Assembly: GCF_018205975.1 (NCBI RefSeq)
Contig: NZ_CP073577.1
Span: 372,001 to 436,000, forward strand
Direction: 5' to 3'
Length of the DNA: 64,000 nt
DNA from: Erythrobacter sp. JK5
GTDB lineage: Bacteria; Pseudomonadota; Alphaproteobacteria; Sphingomonadales; Sphingomonadaceae
The position numbers and the translations under genes were made by a program. The notes below the pieces were generated by a model. That model saw only the letters and a list, made by a program, of their open reading frames with translations, ran no database searches and was not told the DNA's origin. Position 1 is the first letter of the stretch. Every line of letters begins with the position of its first letter. This document shows positions 9,278-17,403 of this stretch, piece after piece.

Positions 9278-10807
9278 TCAGGCCGCAGCTGCTGCGGCAT
9301 CGACGGGTGCGGTGCAATGTCGTGCGATATAGTCTTCGTGCTTCGGCAGGTTGGCGACCGCGCGCTCGACGATCTTGCGCAGGTTGCCAAGAAATTCGTC
9401 GAGCTGCGTGTCGGTTAGCTGATCGGCCATCGGATCGTAGCTGGCCGGGGTGATCCCCTGGCCGTGCATCACCTGCACCCAGCTTGCCTCGCGAAACAGG
9501 TCGTCGGCATCGCGTCCGAGCCTTCCCGACGAGGCGAACAGTTCGAGCTTGTGCGTAAGGCTGTCGGGCACGTCCATGTGCTTGCAGTAGCGCCAGAAGT
9601 CGGTGTCTTCGCGCTCGGTCCGGTGATAGTGCAAGATCAGGAAATCGCGGATCTGTTCGAATTCGGCAGCGCAGCGCTGGTTGTATTCCGCACGCTCCGC
9701 CGCAGCGTCCCCGTTCCTCGGAAACAGCTGGATCAGCCGGTTCACATGCGCTTGGATCAGGTGGATCGAGGTCGATTCCAGCGGTTCGAGGAAACCGCAT
9801 GACAATCCGATAGCGGCGCAATTGTGCGACCAGAACTGTTCGCGCCGGCCGGTGGTGAAGCGGATCGGACGCGGATCGGCCAGCGCCTTGGATGGGAGAT
9901 TGTCCATCAGCATCGCCGCTGCGTCGTCATCGGACAGGAAGTCGTTCGAATAGACGTGGCCGTTGCCGGTGCGGTGCTGCAACGGGATGCGCCACTGCCA
10001 TCCGGCGGTGCGCGCGGTGGCGCGGGTGAAGGGCACCAGCGTTTCGAGCCGTTCGCTCGGCACCGCCTGCGCGCGGTTGCACGGGAGCCATTTCGACCAG
10101 TCCTGGTATCCGACGCCCAGCTCCTGCCCCAGCAACAGTGCGCGAAAGCCCGTGCAGTCGATGAAGAAATCGCCCGCGACGGGGTGACCGCCGTCGAGCG
10201 TGATGGCAATGATATCGCCGCTTTCGCCGTCGCGCTGCACGCTCTCGACGATCCCTTCGGTGCGGGTCACGCCGCGCGCCTCGGAATAACGGCGCAGATA
10301 TTGCGCGTAGAGGCTGGCATCGAAGTGATAGGCGTAGGCGAGGCCGGTCATGGCGGTGTTGCCGACCTTTTCCATATGCGCGAAGCGGGCCTCGTTCGCG
10401 GCCTGCTGGTGCAGAGAATAGTGCCACAGCCCCGGTGCATCCGCGCGGGACGCCGCATGCCGCCGCCAGTAATGGTGGAACGGAACATTGGCGAGATTGA
10501 GCCCGGTGTCGCCGAAGGTGTGTAGATAGCTGTCGCCCTTGCGCCCCCAGTCGACGAACTCGATCCCGAGCTTGAACGTGCCGTAGGTGTGCTTGAGGAA
10601 ATCGGCCTCGTCGAGACCCAGGATCGCGTTGAGGCGGATGATCTGGGGGATCGTCGCCTCGCCCACGCCGACTGTGCCGATCGCTTCGGATTCGACCAGT
10701 TCTATGTCGAGGCTCGTCCCCAGCAGCTTGGCGAAGGCGGCGGCGGTGATCCAGCCGGCGGTGCCGCCGCCGACGATCACGAGCTTCTGGTTTCGGGTGG
10801 GTGTCAT
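9278..10807 (-). CDS. Flavin-dependent halogenase homologue (tryptophan 7-halogenase family), copy 1
   Basis: The product has 509 residues, starting at MTPTRNQ. The N-terminal dinucleotide motif is VGGGTAGW. The lysine of the halogenase active site is preserved in a FKLGIEFVDW context. The WxWxIP signature that separates halogenases from monooxygenases is present as GWQWRIPLQHR. A late GLSCGFLEPLEST block is also typical. The family uses reduced FAD, O2 and halide to make hypohalous acid. Homologues in TonB/carbohydrate loci of Caulobacterales, Xanthomonadales and Sphingomonadales are common, but their natural substrates are mostly unknown. It lies 21 bases downstream of the DUF6445 gene and four upstream of the esterase. 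A second homologue lies at 14797-16317. Confidence 0.88.
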   Translation of the reverse strand: MTPTRNQKLVIVGGGTAGWITAAAFAKLLGTSLDIELVESEAIGTVGVGEATIPQIIRLNAILGLDEADFLKHTYGTFKLGIEFVDWGRKGDSYLHTFGDTGLNLANVPFHHYWRRHAASRADAPGLWHYSLHQQAANEARFAHMEKVGNTAMTGLAYAYHFDASLYAQYLRRYSEARGVTRTEGIVESVQRDGESGDIIAITLDGGHPVAGDFFIDCTGFRALLLGQELGVGYQDWSKWLPCNRAQAVPSERLETLVPFTRATARTAGWQWRIPLQHRTGNGHVYSNDFLSDDDAAAMLMDNLPSKALADPRPIRFTTGRREQFWSHNCAAIGLSCGFLEPLESTSIHLIQAHVNRLIQLFPRNGDAAAERAEYNQRCAAEFEQIRDFLILHYHRTEREDTDFWRYCKHMDVPDSLTHKLELFASSGRLGRDADDLFREASWVQVMHGQGITPASYDPMADQLTDTQLDEFLGNLRKIVERAVANLPKHEDYIARHCTAPVDAAAAAA

Positions 10808-10828
10808 GTCATTCGCAATCTGGCGCAA

Positions 10829-11521
10829 TCAGTTGGGCCTGAAAAGGGCGTTGATCGTCAGACGGCCGGTACGCGGATCGAGCGGCAGCGGCGCGTGGTT
10901 GTCGATGATCCCGCTGTGGAGCACGTTGCCGCGATAGAATATCGCCTGGTTGAAGCTGCCGGGGCTGGCAAAGATGCGCTCGAAATGCGGCCCGCCATCC
11001 TCGATATAGCGCGCAGGGGGCAGGCCCGTCTGTCCGACCTCTTCTTCCAGCGCGGCCTTGTAACGCGGAAAGGTTTCCGCCGTCAGGCTCTCGAGACCGG
11101 TCGTCTTCTGGCGGAAAAAGGCCGTGCCCCCATGATCGGTGCGGTGCAGGTACAGCATCATCGCCACCAGGGCCGGATCGGTGCCATCGACATGCGGCAG
11201 GCGCTGCATCGGGATCAGCGCGCCCGGCGGCGTGGTCACTATCGAGAACCATACCTGCATGCCCCAGCCGCCGGTTGCCGGACCGAACGCCCGATCGAGC
11301 AGCGGCGAAAGCTGGGCGAGCCATGCCTTGGCGACCGCCCGATCAAGCGGCGCACGCAGCCCCGGATATTGCGGCGTTATCTTTGCAAAATTTTGCAAAC
11401 ACGCAGCTTCAATCGCAACTTCGGGCCGGTCCATGAAATCATCGATCGTGACAAGTTCATGGTTTTGCGTCGAAAATTCGGAGATTCTCGCATCATCGAG
11501 GGAAATCGCCCAGTTTTGCAT
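10829..11521 (-). CDS. DUF6445-like protein, 2-oxoglutarate/Fe(II) dioxygenase-type
   Basis: The product has 230 residues, starting at MQNWAIS (11521). An upstream GTG or ATG would add only an Arg-rich leader. An HxD pair (PHVDGTDP, about residue 120) and a later His and Arg (VLHSGI, GRLTINALF) match the HxD...H...R pattern of double-stranded beta-helix Fe(II) dioxygenases. No signal peptide is seen. DUF6445 genes are, from family knowledge, regular partners of TonB-receptor/halogenase loci, and this one heads that minus operon. The 5' part of the gene contains a perfect 18-bp palindrome (11382-11399) carrying the local operator motif. The biochemical role is unproven. Confidence 0.75.
   Translation of the reverse strand: MQNWAISLDDARISEFSTQNHELVTIDDFMDRPEVAIEAACLQNFAKITPQYPGLRAPLDRAVAKAWLAQLSPLLDRAFGPATGGWGMQVWFSIVTTPPGALIPMQRLPHVDGTDPALVAMMLYLHRTDHGGTAFFRQKTTGLESLTAETFPRYKAALEEEVGQTGLPPARYIEDGGPHFERIFASPGSFNQAIFYRGNVLHSGIIDNHAPLPLDPRTGRLTINALFRPN
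11382..11399. promoter_or_regulatory. Palindromic operator-like site inside the DUF6445 gene
   Basis: TTTGCAAAATTTTGCAAA is a perfect 18-bp palindrome. Its core TGCAAA-AT-TTTGCA (11384-11397) is the same 14-bp motif found four more times in the locus. It lies about 125 bases inside the coding sequence (Gln-Asn-Phe-Ala-Lys codons), so it is either an intragenic roadblock or auxiliary operator, or a codon-driven coincidence. Confidence 0.5.
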
Positions 11522-11928
11522 GATGCTTTTGCGATCCCGCTCTCGTTCACAATCCTGCGATGAGCGTATCAAAGTCTTCGGGCAATTCCAACGAGGTGAA
11601 TAATAAGCGTGTAAAATCAGATGGATATAAATTCATGACTGAGTGCCGATCCGATCGGCAAGGGACTGTGATCTTCGTTTCACGGCAAACAGGCGGCGTT
11701 CTGCCTGCAAAAGTGTGACGCCAGCGCCACAGCCTGTTGATTACTTCTGTCGGGATCGGAGATTTCATCAGGTAGAAGCAGATCAAGCACTTGAAAACGC
11801 ATTAGTTTGAATTGCTAACGTGGGGTCGCGCACGATCTTGCGATTGGTGATTTACGTCGGCACAAATTGCCGCTATGAAAAAAACTGCAAACGCACGGAT
11901 CGAACATGTGCGTCGGGGGAGAGTACTG
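11522..11928. promoter_or_regulatory. Divergent promoter region between DUF6445 and TonB-receptor genes
   Basis: This stretch of about 400 bases has no convincing gene and is visibly richer in A/T than its surroundings. It must carry both divergent promoters. A half operator (TGCAAA at 11706-11711) is present, but its partner half is poor. The only open frames are an unconvincing 79-codon minus frame and the 5' extension of the receptor gene from ATG 11875. Confidence 0.45.
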
Positions 11929-14700
11929 ATGGGATTTACGCGTAACTCGGCGAATGCTCGCCTGCTCAGCGGAGCGGCGATGGGTCTGGTGATGGTGGCA
12001 GGTGCGATGCCTGCGGCCGCGCAAGACACTGATACGCCTGCCGCCGAAGGCGAGGGCAACCAGATTGTCGTCACCGGTATTCGCAGCTCGATCGAGACTT
12101 CGCTCGAGGCCAAACGCGAAGCTACAAGCATCGTCGAAGTGATCTCGGCCGAGGATATCGGCCAGTTGCCCGACCTCTCGATCGCCGACTCGCTCGCGCG
12201 TTTGCCGGGCGTTACCGCCCAGCGTGTGCGCGGCCGTTCGCAGCAGATCTCGATCCGCGGCCTTGGTCCCGACTTCTCGCTTTCGCTGCTCAACGGTCGC
12301 GAAGTCGTTTCCGCCGGCAACAATCGCGGGATCGAATTCGACCAGTTCCCGTCGGAACTGATCAACCAGGGCGTCGTCTACAAGACCGGCGACGCGCGTC
12401 TCGCCGCGATCGGTATTGCCGGTGCGGTCGACCTGCGCACCGTTCGCCCGCTCGATTACAACGATCGCCGGATCAACGTTTCTGCCCGCTACGTCGTCAA
12501 CGACAGCGGTGAGCTCAATCCGGATTTCAGCGCCGACGGATACCGCTTCTTCGCCTCGCTGATCGACCAGAACGCCGATGGCACGGTCGGCTGGTCGCTG
12601 GGCGCGACGGTGCAGTCGAACCCGACCCACTTCGTCTCGCGCGAGCTCAAGACCAACCAGTTCCAGGTCGCCCGCGATGCCAGCGGTCTGCTCTACGCCG
12701 CCGACAACCCGCGCCAGGGCGCGGTCAGCCGCGACTTCCAGCGCGTTTCGGTGGCGGGCACGCTGCAGTTCGAACCGCTCGACAATTTCAGCGCGACGAT
12801 CGACGCATTCTATACGGATACCGAGGATGCCGGGATTTTCCGGGGCACCGAAACCCCGATCGCTTCGTGGAGCGGCGCCAGCTTCCAGAGCGCGACCGGT
12901 TCGGGTCCGTTCGCCGACAGCGCGACCTACACCGGCGTGGTTCCGATCCTGCGGACCGACACCGAAGGCAACGAAGCGCAGATCTTCGCAATTGGCGCGA
13001 ACCTCGAATGGGGCGTGACCGACAACCTGACCTTCGTGTTCGACTACGGTTATTCGCATCTCGACCGCAACGATATCGATTACGAAAGCTATGCCGGGAC
13101 CGGCCGCGCGCGTTCGGGTGCGCAGGACACGATCACCTTCAACACCCCGATCAGCGGGCGCTACAGCCTCGACACGCAGCTCGACTACACCAATCCGTCG
13201 AACGTCCTGCTGACCGATCCGGGTGGCTGGGGCCAGGTCGGCTTCATCAAGGAGCCGATTATCGAGGACGAGCTGGACCAGCTCCGCGCCGAACTCGATT
13301 ACGAATTCGATGGTGGGTTCCTCAGCAGCATCACGGTCGGCTACCTTTACACCGATCGCAGCAAGAACTTCGATTCCAACGAAGCCTTCCTGCGGCCGAC
13401 TGCGGCGTTCGTGAACGGGGCGCTGGCTGTCCCGACCAACGCCATCGTCGGCAGCACCGATACCAAGGGGCTGAACAACGACATTCTCGCCTACGATCCG
13501 TCGAGTTTCCTGACCGACGGAACCTATTTCGTCGAAAAGGCCACTTTCGACACCGAATGGGTAGTGGATGAGGAGGTGCACAACTTCTACGTCCAGGCGA
13601 ATATCGACACGAAGCTTGGCAGCATGCCGGTGCGCGGCAATGTCGGCCTGCGCTACGCGGAAACGCGGCAGTCTTCGACCGGCACGATCGGTGGCGGTTT
13701 CGTCAACACCGTGACCGAAAGCTACGACGACTTCCTGCCGAGCGCGAACCTGAGCTTCGAGGTTGCTCCTGACCTGTTCGTCCGCCTCGCAGCAGCAAAG
13801 TCGATCACCCGTGCCCGTCTCGATCAGATGGCGGCGAACCAGAACATCACGGTCAATCCGCTGAGCTGTACCGATACCAACGGCGACCAGATCCCCGATA
13901 CGGTCATCGGCTTCTCGCCGCCGCAGCTGGTGTGCTTCAATCTCGGCGGGGGCAATCCGTTCCTGCAGCCCTACGAATCGGTGTCCTACGACCTTTCGGT
14001 CGAGAAGTACTTCTCGCGCGGGACCGCGATCGTCGTGGCGGTGTTCCACAAGGACCTGTCGGACTGGGTGATCGATTTCAACGAGATCATCGACCTCGAA
14101 CAGCAGATCAACAACGCCGGGTTCGGCGCGATCCTGACCAACGCGCCCGAACTGGCCACCGGTTCGTTCAGCGGTCCGGTCAACTTCGCTGACGGTTCTA
14201 TTACCGGTATCGAGGGCACGATCCGGTTCGACTTCAAGGACTTCAGCTCCACGCTCGACGGGTTCGGCGGGTTCTTCAGCTTCACCTACGCCGATGCCGA
14301 AGTCGAAGACCAGAACATGGATTCGCTGCCGATCCCCGGCTATTCGGAGACCACCTGGTCGGGCGACATCTTCTACGAAAAGAACGGTTTCCAGGCCAAG
14401 ATCGCAGCGCGCTATCGCAGCGGGTTCCTGTCCGAAGTGCAGAACTTCGACGGCAGCCTCAGCGGGGCCAATGCCCGCAGCGAGACCATCCTGGACGGCC
14501 AGATCGGCTACACGTTCCAGAACGAGGAGGGGCCGCTCAAGGGCCTGTCGCTGCAGTTCGAAGCGTTCAACATCACCGACGAACCGTTCGTGACCGAAAA
14601 CGACCTGTTCGATGCGGGCGGCAACGAGATCGGGCAGTTCCCGAGCCGCCACGAAATCTATGGACGGACGTTCAACTTTACAGTCCGCAAGGCGTTCTGA
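11929..14700 (+). CDS. TonB-dependent outer-membrane receptor (glucan uptake)
   Basis: The product has 923 residues. ATG 11929 is chosen over ATG 11875: it follows a strong Shine-Dalgarno run (gggggagag, 11915-11923) and starts a normal signal peptide ending at AMPAAAQ. A TonB-box-like segment (NQIVVTGIRSS) precedes a plug domain (EDIGQLPDLSIADSLARLPG, ISIRGLGPDFSLSLLNGREV). The long beta-barrel ends with Phe (FNFTVRKAF), as outer-membrane barrels do. It belongs to the Sphingomonad/Caulobacter oligosaccharide receptor type. Three GH13 enzymes, GH97 and a maltose-type MFS nearby suggest maltodextrin import to the periplasm. A terminator follows. Confidence 0.92.
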   Translation: MGFTRNSANARLLSGAAMGLVMVAGAMPAAAQDTDTPAAEGEGNQIVVTGIRSSIETSLEAKREATSIVEVISAEDIGQLPDLSIADSLARLPGVTAQRVRGRSQQISIRGLGPDFSLSLLNGREVVSAGNNRGIEFDQFPSELINQGVVYKTGDARLAAIGIAGAVDLRTVRPLDYNDRRINVSARYVVNDSGELNPDFSADGYRFFASLIDQNADGTVGWSLGATVQSNPTHFVSRELKTNQFQVARDASGLLYAADNPRQGAVSRDFQRVSVAGTLQFEPLDNFSATIDAFYTDTEDAGIFRGTETPIASWSGASFQSATGSGPFADSATYTGVVPILRTDTEGNEAQIFAIGANLEWGVTDNLTFVFDYGYSHLDRNDIDYESYAGTGRARSGAQDTITFNTPISGRYSLDTQLDYTNPSNVLLTDPGGWGQVGFIKEPIIEDELDQLRAELDYEFDGGFLSSITVGYLYTDRSKNFDSNEAFLRPTAAFVNGALAVPTNAIVGSTDTKGLNNDILAYDPSSFLTDGTYFVEKATFDTEWVVDEEVHNFYVQANIDTKLGSMPVRGNVGLRYAETRQSSTGTIGGGFVNTVTESYDDFLPSANLSFEVAPDLFVRLAAAKSITRARLDQMAANQNITVNPLSCTDTNGDQIPDTVIGFSPPQLVCFNLGGGNPFLQPYESVSYDLSVEKYFSRGTAIVVAVFHKDLSDWVIDFNEIIDLEQQINNAGFGAILTNAPELATGSFSGPVNFADGSITGIEGTIRFDFKDFSSTLDGFGGFFSFTYADAEVEDQNMDSLPIPGYSETTWSGDIFYEKNGFQAKIAARYRSGFLSEVQNFDGSLSGANARSETILDGQIGYTFQNEEGPLKGLSLQFEAFNITDEPFVTENDLFDAGGNEIGQFPSRHEIYGRTFNFTVRKAF

Positions 14701-14726
14701 CGCCTTGAGGGTCGCATAGGGGGGAT

Positions 14727-14758
14727 AAGGGGCTCGCTGCTTGCAGCGGGCCCCTTTT
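14727..14758 (+). terminator. Intrinsic terminator after the TonB receptor gene
   Basis: An AAGGGGCTCGCTGC arm (14727-14740) pairs with GCAGCGGGCCCCTT (14743-14756), with one G-T wobble and a CTTG loop, followed by TTTT. The A-rich start on the other side means it may also stop transcription of the convergent halogenase gene. Confidence 0.8.
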
Positions 14759-14796
14759 CATATGCGCCGTCGGGAGGGCGGTAGGTTGCTAGGCCG

Positions 14797-16317
14797 CTAG
14801 GCCGCGTGCGGAGAGCGGCAGTTCTGCGCGAGGAATTCCGCGTGCGACGGCATTTGCGCGACCGCTTCGCCCATCGCCTGCGCAATCGCCGCCATGCGTT
14901 CGCCGACCGGCACCTGGTCGCGCATCCGCGCCAGCGCAGGCGCGCGGAGGGGCACGATGTTCTGGCCGAGATACACCGCGATCCAGCTCGGATTCTTGAA
15001 CAGCTCGCGCTCGTCGGACACCAGCAGGCCGTAGTTGCGGAAGTGATCGATCTTGTATTGCAGGCTGTCCGGGATCGCCATGTCCGCGGTGTAGCGCCAC
15101 AGCTCGGAATCGTCGCGCTCGGTCGCCTTGTAGTGCAGGATCAGGAAATCGCGGATACGCTCGTATTCGGCGGTGGTCTGCGCGTTGTATTCGTGCGCGA
15201 GCAGCGGCGACATTTCCTTGTCCGGCATCAGCGCGATCAGCCGCAGGATGCCATACTGGATCAGGTGCAGGCTGGTCGATTCCAGCGGCTCCATGAAACC
15301 CGCCGAAAGCCCGATGGCGACGCAGTTCTTCTCCCAGAACTTGCGGCGCTTGCCGGTCACGAAACGCAGCGTGCGCGGGTCTGCCTGGGCCTCGCCGTCG
15401 AGCGAGGTCATCAGCTCGGTCGTCGCATCGTATTCGCTGATGAAGTCGCTGCAATGGACGTAACCGTTGCCGGTGCGGTGCTGTAGCGGGATGCGCCATT
15501 GCCACCCGGCCGATTTGGCGGTTGAGCGGGTGTAGGGCGCGATCGCATCGCCCTTGGCGCAGGGCACCGCGACTGCGCGGTCGCAGGGCAGCCAGTGCTG
15601 CCAGTTGTCGTAGCCCGCGTGCAGCGCATCCTCGATCAGCAGCCCGCGAAAACCGCTGCAATCGATGAAGAGCTCCGCCTCGTATTCTTCTCCGCTGTCG
15701 AGTGTCACGCTCTTGATGAAGCCGTTTTCGGCGCGCAGCGTGGCATCGACTACGCGGCCTTCGATCCGCCTGACGCCGCGTGCCTCGGCGTAGCGGCGCA
15801 GGAACGCCGCATAGAGCGTCGCATCGAAGTGATAGGCATAGTCAAAGGTGGACTGGATCTGCTGGCGATTGGGCGAGGGGTGCGAGAATACGCCCGCCTT
15901 CGCCATCGCCCAGCACATCGAGAATTCGTCGATCGGTTCCTGAATTCGGCCCGCGAAGCTTTCACGTATCCAGAAATGGTAGAACGGCACGCTGTCGAAT
16001 TCGGCCCCGTACTGGCCGAACGGGTGGAAGTAGGCATGACCGAGCCGGGTCCAGTCCACGAACTGGATGCCGAGCTTGTAGGAACCGGCGGTTTCCTTGA
16101 CGAAAGTCGCTTCGTCGATGCCCAGCCGCTGGTTGAAATGGCGGATCGGCGGGATGGTTGCTTCGCCGACCCCGACTGTGCCGATCGCTTCGGATTCGAT
16201 CAGCGTGATCTGGCAGCTGCGCCCGAGCGTTTCCGCCAGCGCCGCAGCGGTCATCCACCCGGCGCTGCCGCCGCCGACGATGATGATCTTGTCGAGGGGG
16301 CGGTGCGGCTCAGTCAT
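14797..16317 (-). CDS. Flavin-dependent halogenase homologue (tryptophan 7-halogenase family), copy 2
   Basis: The product has 506 residues, starting at MTEPHRP. It has VGGGSAGW for FAD, a SYKLGIQFVDW lysine context, GWQWRIPLQHR as the WxWxIP signature, and GLSAGFMEPLEST. It is clearly paralogous to 9278-10807 but divergent, so the duplication is old. It sits 53 bases after the lacI gene and is the last gene of the minus operon amylase-GH13-lacI-halogenase. Its position tied to the sugar regulator rather than to the receptor operon suggests induction by the same glucan signal. Substrate unknown; a sugar-locus function is inference from context. Confidence 0.87.
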   Translation of the reverse strand: MTEPHRPLDKIIIVGGGSAGWMTAAALAETLGRSCQITLIESEAIGTVGVGEATIPPIRHFNQRLGIDEATFVKETAGSYKLGIQFVDWTRLGHAYFHPFGQYGAEFDSVPFYHFWIRESFAGRIQEPIDEFSMCWAMAKAGVFSHPSPNRQQIQSTFDYAYHFDATLYAAFLRRYAEARGVRRIEGRVVDATLRAENGFIKSVTLDSGEEYEAELFIDCSGFRGLLIEDALHAGYDNWQHWLPCDRAVAVPCAKGDAIAPYTRSTAKSAGWQWRIPLQHRTGNGYVHCSDFISEYDATTELMTSLDGEAQADPRTLRFVTGKRRKFWEKNCVAIGLSAGFMEPLESTSLHLIQYGILRLIALMPDKEMSPLLAHEYNAQTTAEYERIRDFLILHYKATERDDSELWRYTADMAIPDSLQYKIDHFRNYGLLVSDERELFKNPSWIAVYLGQNIVPLRAPALARMRDQVPVGERMAAIAQAMGEAVAQMPSHAEFLAQNCRSPHAA

Positions 16318-16370
16318 GCGTGCAATCGGGATGGTTCACGCGGCGCAGACTGCCCGGTCTGCGGCGCAAG

Positions 16371-17399
16371 TCAACCGCCGCAGCTTTCGCGGATCAGCAG
16401 GCTGGTTTCGAGCCGCTGCGAGGCGCCGCGCCCGCCCTTGCTGTCGATCAGCTTGGCAACGAGCATGCGCCCGGCCAGGTTCGCGTCCTGATCGATCGTG
16501 GTCAGGCGCGGGGTCACGAGGCCGGACGCGGGGATATTGTCGTAACCGACCACCGACACGTCCTCGGGCACCCGCCGCCCGCTGTGGGCCAGCGCGCGGA
16601 TCGCTCCGATCGCGATCAGGTCGCTGGCGGCAAAGATCGCATCGAAATCGACGCCGCTGTCAATCGCCGAACGGGTCGCCACCTCGGCCGAATGGACGTC
16701 GAAATGTGCGGGCAGAGTCAGCCGCTCGTCATAGGGCAGGCCCGCCTGTTCGAGCGCTAGCCGATAGCCGCGATGGCGCTGATCGGCTTCGGGCGCTTCG
16801 GTATCGCCGAGGAACAGGATGCGCCGACGCCCCAGTCGCGCAAGGTGCGCCGTGGCCCGTCGCCCGCCTGCGAGATTGTCCGAACCGATCGTGCAATAGG
16901 CCGCATCGGCGAAGTCCGCACCCCAGACGACGAAGCGGTTGTCGCGCGCGGCGAGGCTGTTGAAGGCATCGTGCAGCGAGCTCTGGCCGATGAAGATCAT
17001 CCCGGTCGCGCGGCTCGTGTTCATCGCATATTCGATGTCTTCCGCCGATCGCGGGCTGAGATGGCTGACGAGCAGATCGGCATTGCGTTCGCGCGCGGCC
17101 TCGGCGATCCCTGCGAGCAGTTCGAGGAAGAACGGGTCGGCGACCCGCGTTTCGCGAGCTTGCGGCGCCGGGACGATCACCGCGATCGTGGCTTCGGCCC
17201 CGATCGGCCCGTTGGGCATCGTGCGGCGGAAATCGTAATCGTGCGCCCGCGCGATCTTCCAGATTTCCTGCTTGGTCCGGCGCTTGACCGCCGGGCTGTC
17301 ATTGAGCGCGCGCGAGACGGTCGAGATCGACACGCCGGCTTCGCGGGCGATATCCTCGAGCCGGGCCGACTTTCTGGTTCTTTCGCGCGCTTCTTGCAT
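16371..17399 (-). CDS. LacI-family transcriptional regulator of the glucan locus
   Basis: The product has 342 residues. The N-terminal helix-turn-helix is LEDIAREAGVSISTVSRALN (about residues 13-32), followed by a periplasmic-binding-protein-like sensor domain (IAVIVPAPQA, GMIFIGQSS, FAASDLIAIGAIRAL, VSVVGYDNIPAS, TTIDQD). It starts at MQEARE, four bases after the GH13 stop, so it is co-transcribed with the two upstream glycosidase genes. It is the only LacI-type protein in the window and the natural candidate to bind the TGCAAA-N2-TTTGCA palindromes. By analogy with MalI/MalR-type proteins the inducer would be maltose or a related glucoside (inference). Confidence 0.9.
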   Translation of the reverse strand: MQEARERTRKSARLEDIAREAGVSISTVSRALNDSPAVKRRTKQEIWKIARAHDYDFRRTMPNGPIGAEATIAVIVPAPQARETRVADPFFLELLAGIAEAARERNADLLVSHLSPRSAEDIEYAMNTSRATGMIFIGQSSLHDAFNSLAARDNRFVVWGADFADAAYCTIGSDNLAGGRRATAHLARLGRRRILFLGDTEAPEADQRHRGYRLALEQAGLPYDERLTLPAHFDVHSAEVATRSAIDSGVDFDAIFAASDLIAIGAIRALAHSGRRVPEDVSVVGYDNIPASGLVTPRLTTIDQDANLAGRMLVAKLIDSKGGRGASQRLETSLLIRESCGG

Positions 17400-17403
17400 C
17401 CAT

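Noticed and set aside
11547..11786. 79-codon minus frame between the DUF6445 and receptor genes
   Set aside because: No good ribosome-binding site, mixed composition, and it occupies the region needed for two divergent promoters.
11875..11928. Earlier ATG for the TonB receptor
   Set aside because: It adds 18 basic residues before the signal peptide and has a poor ribosome-binding site compared with ATG 11929.
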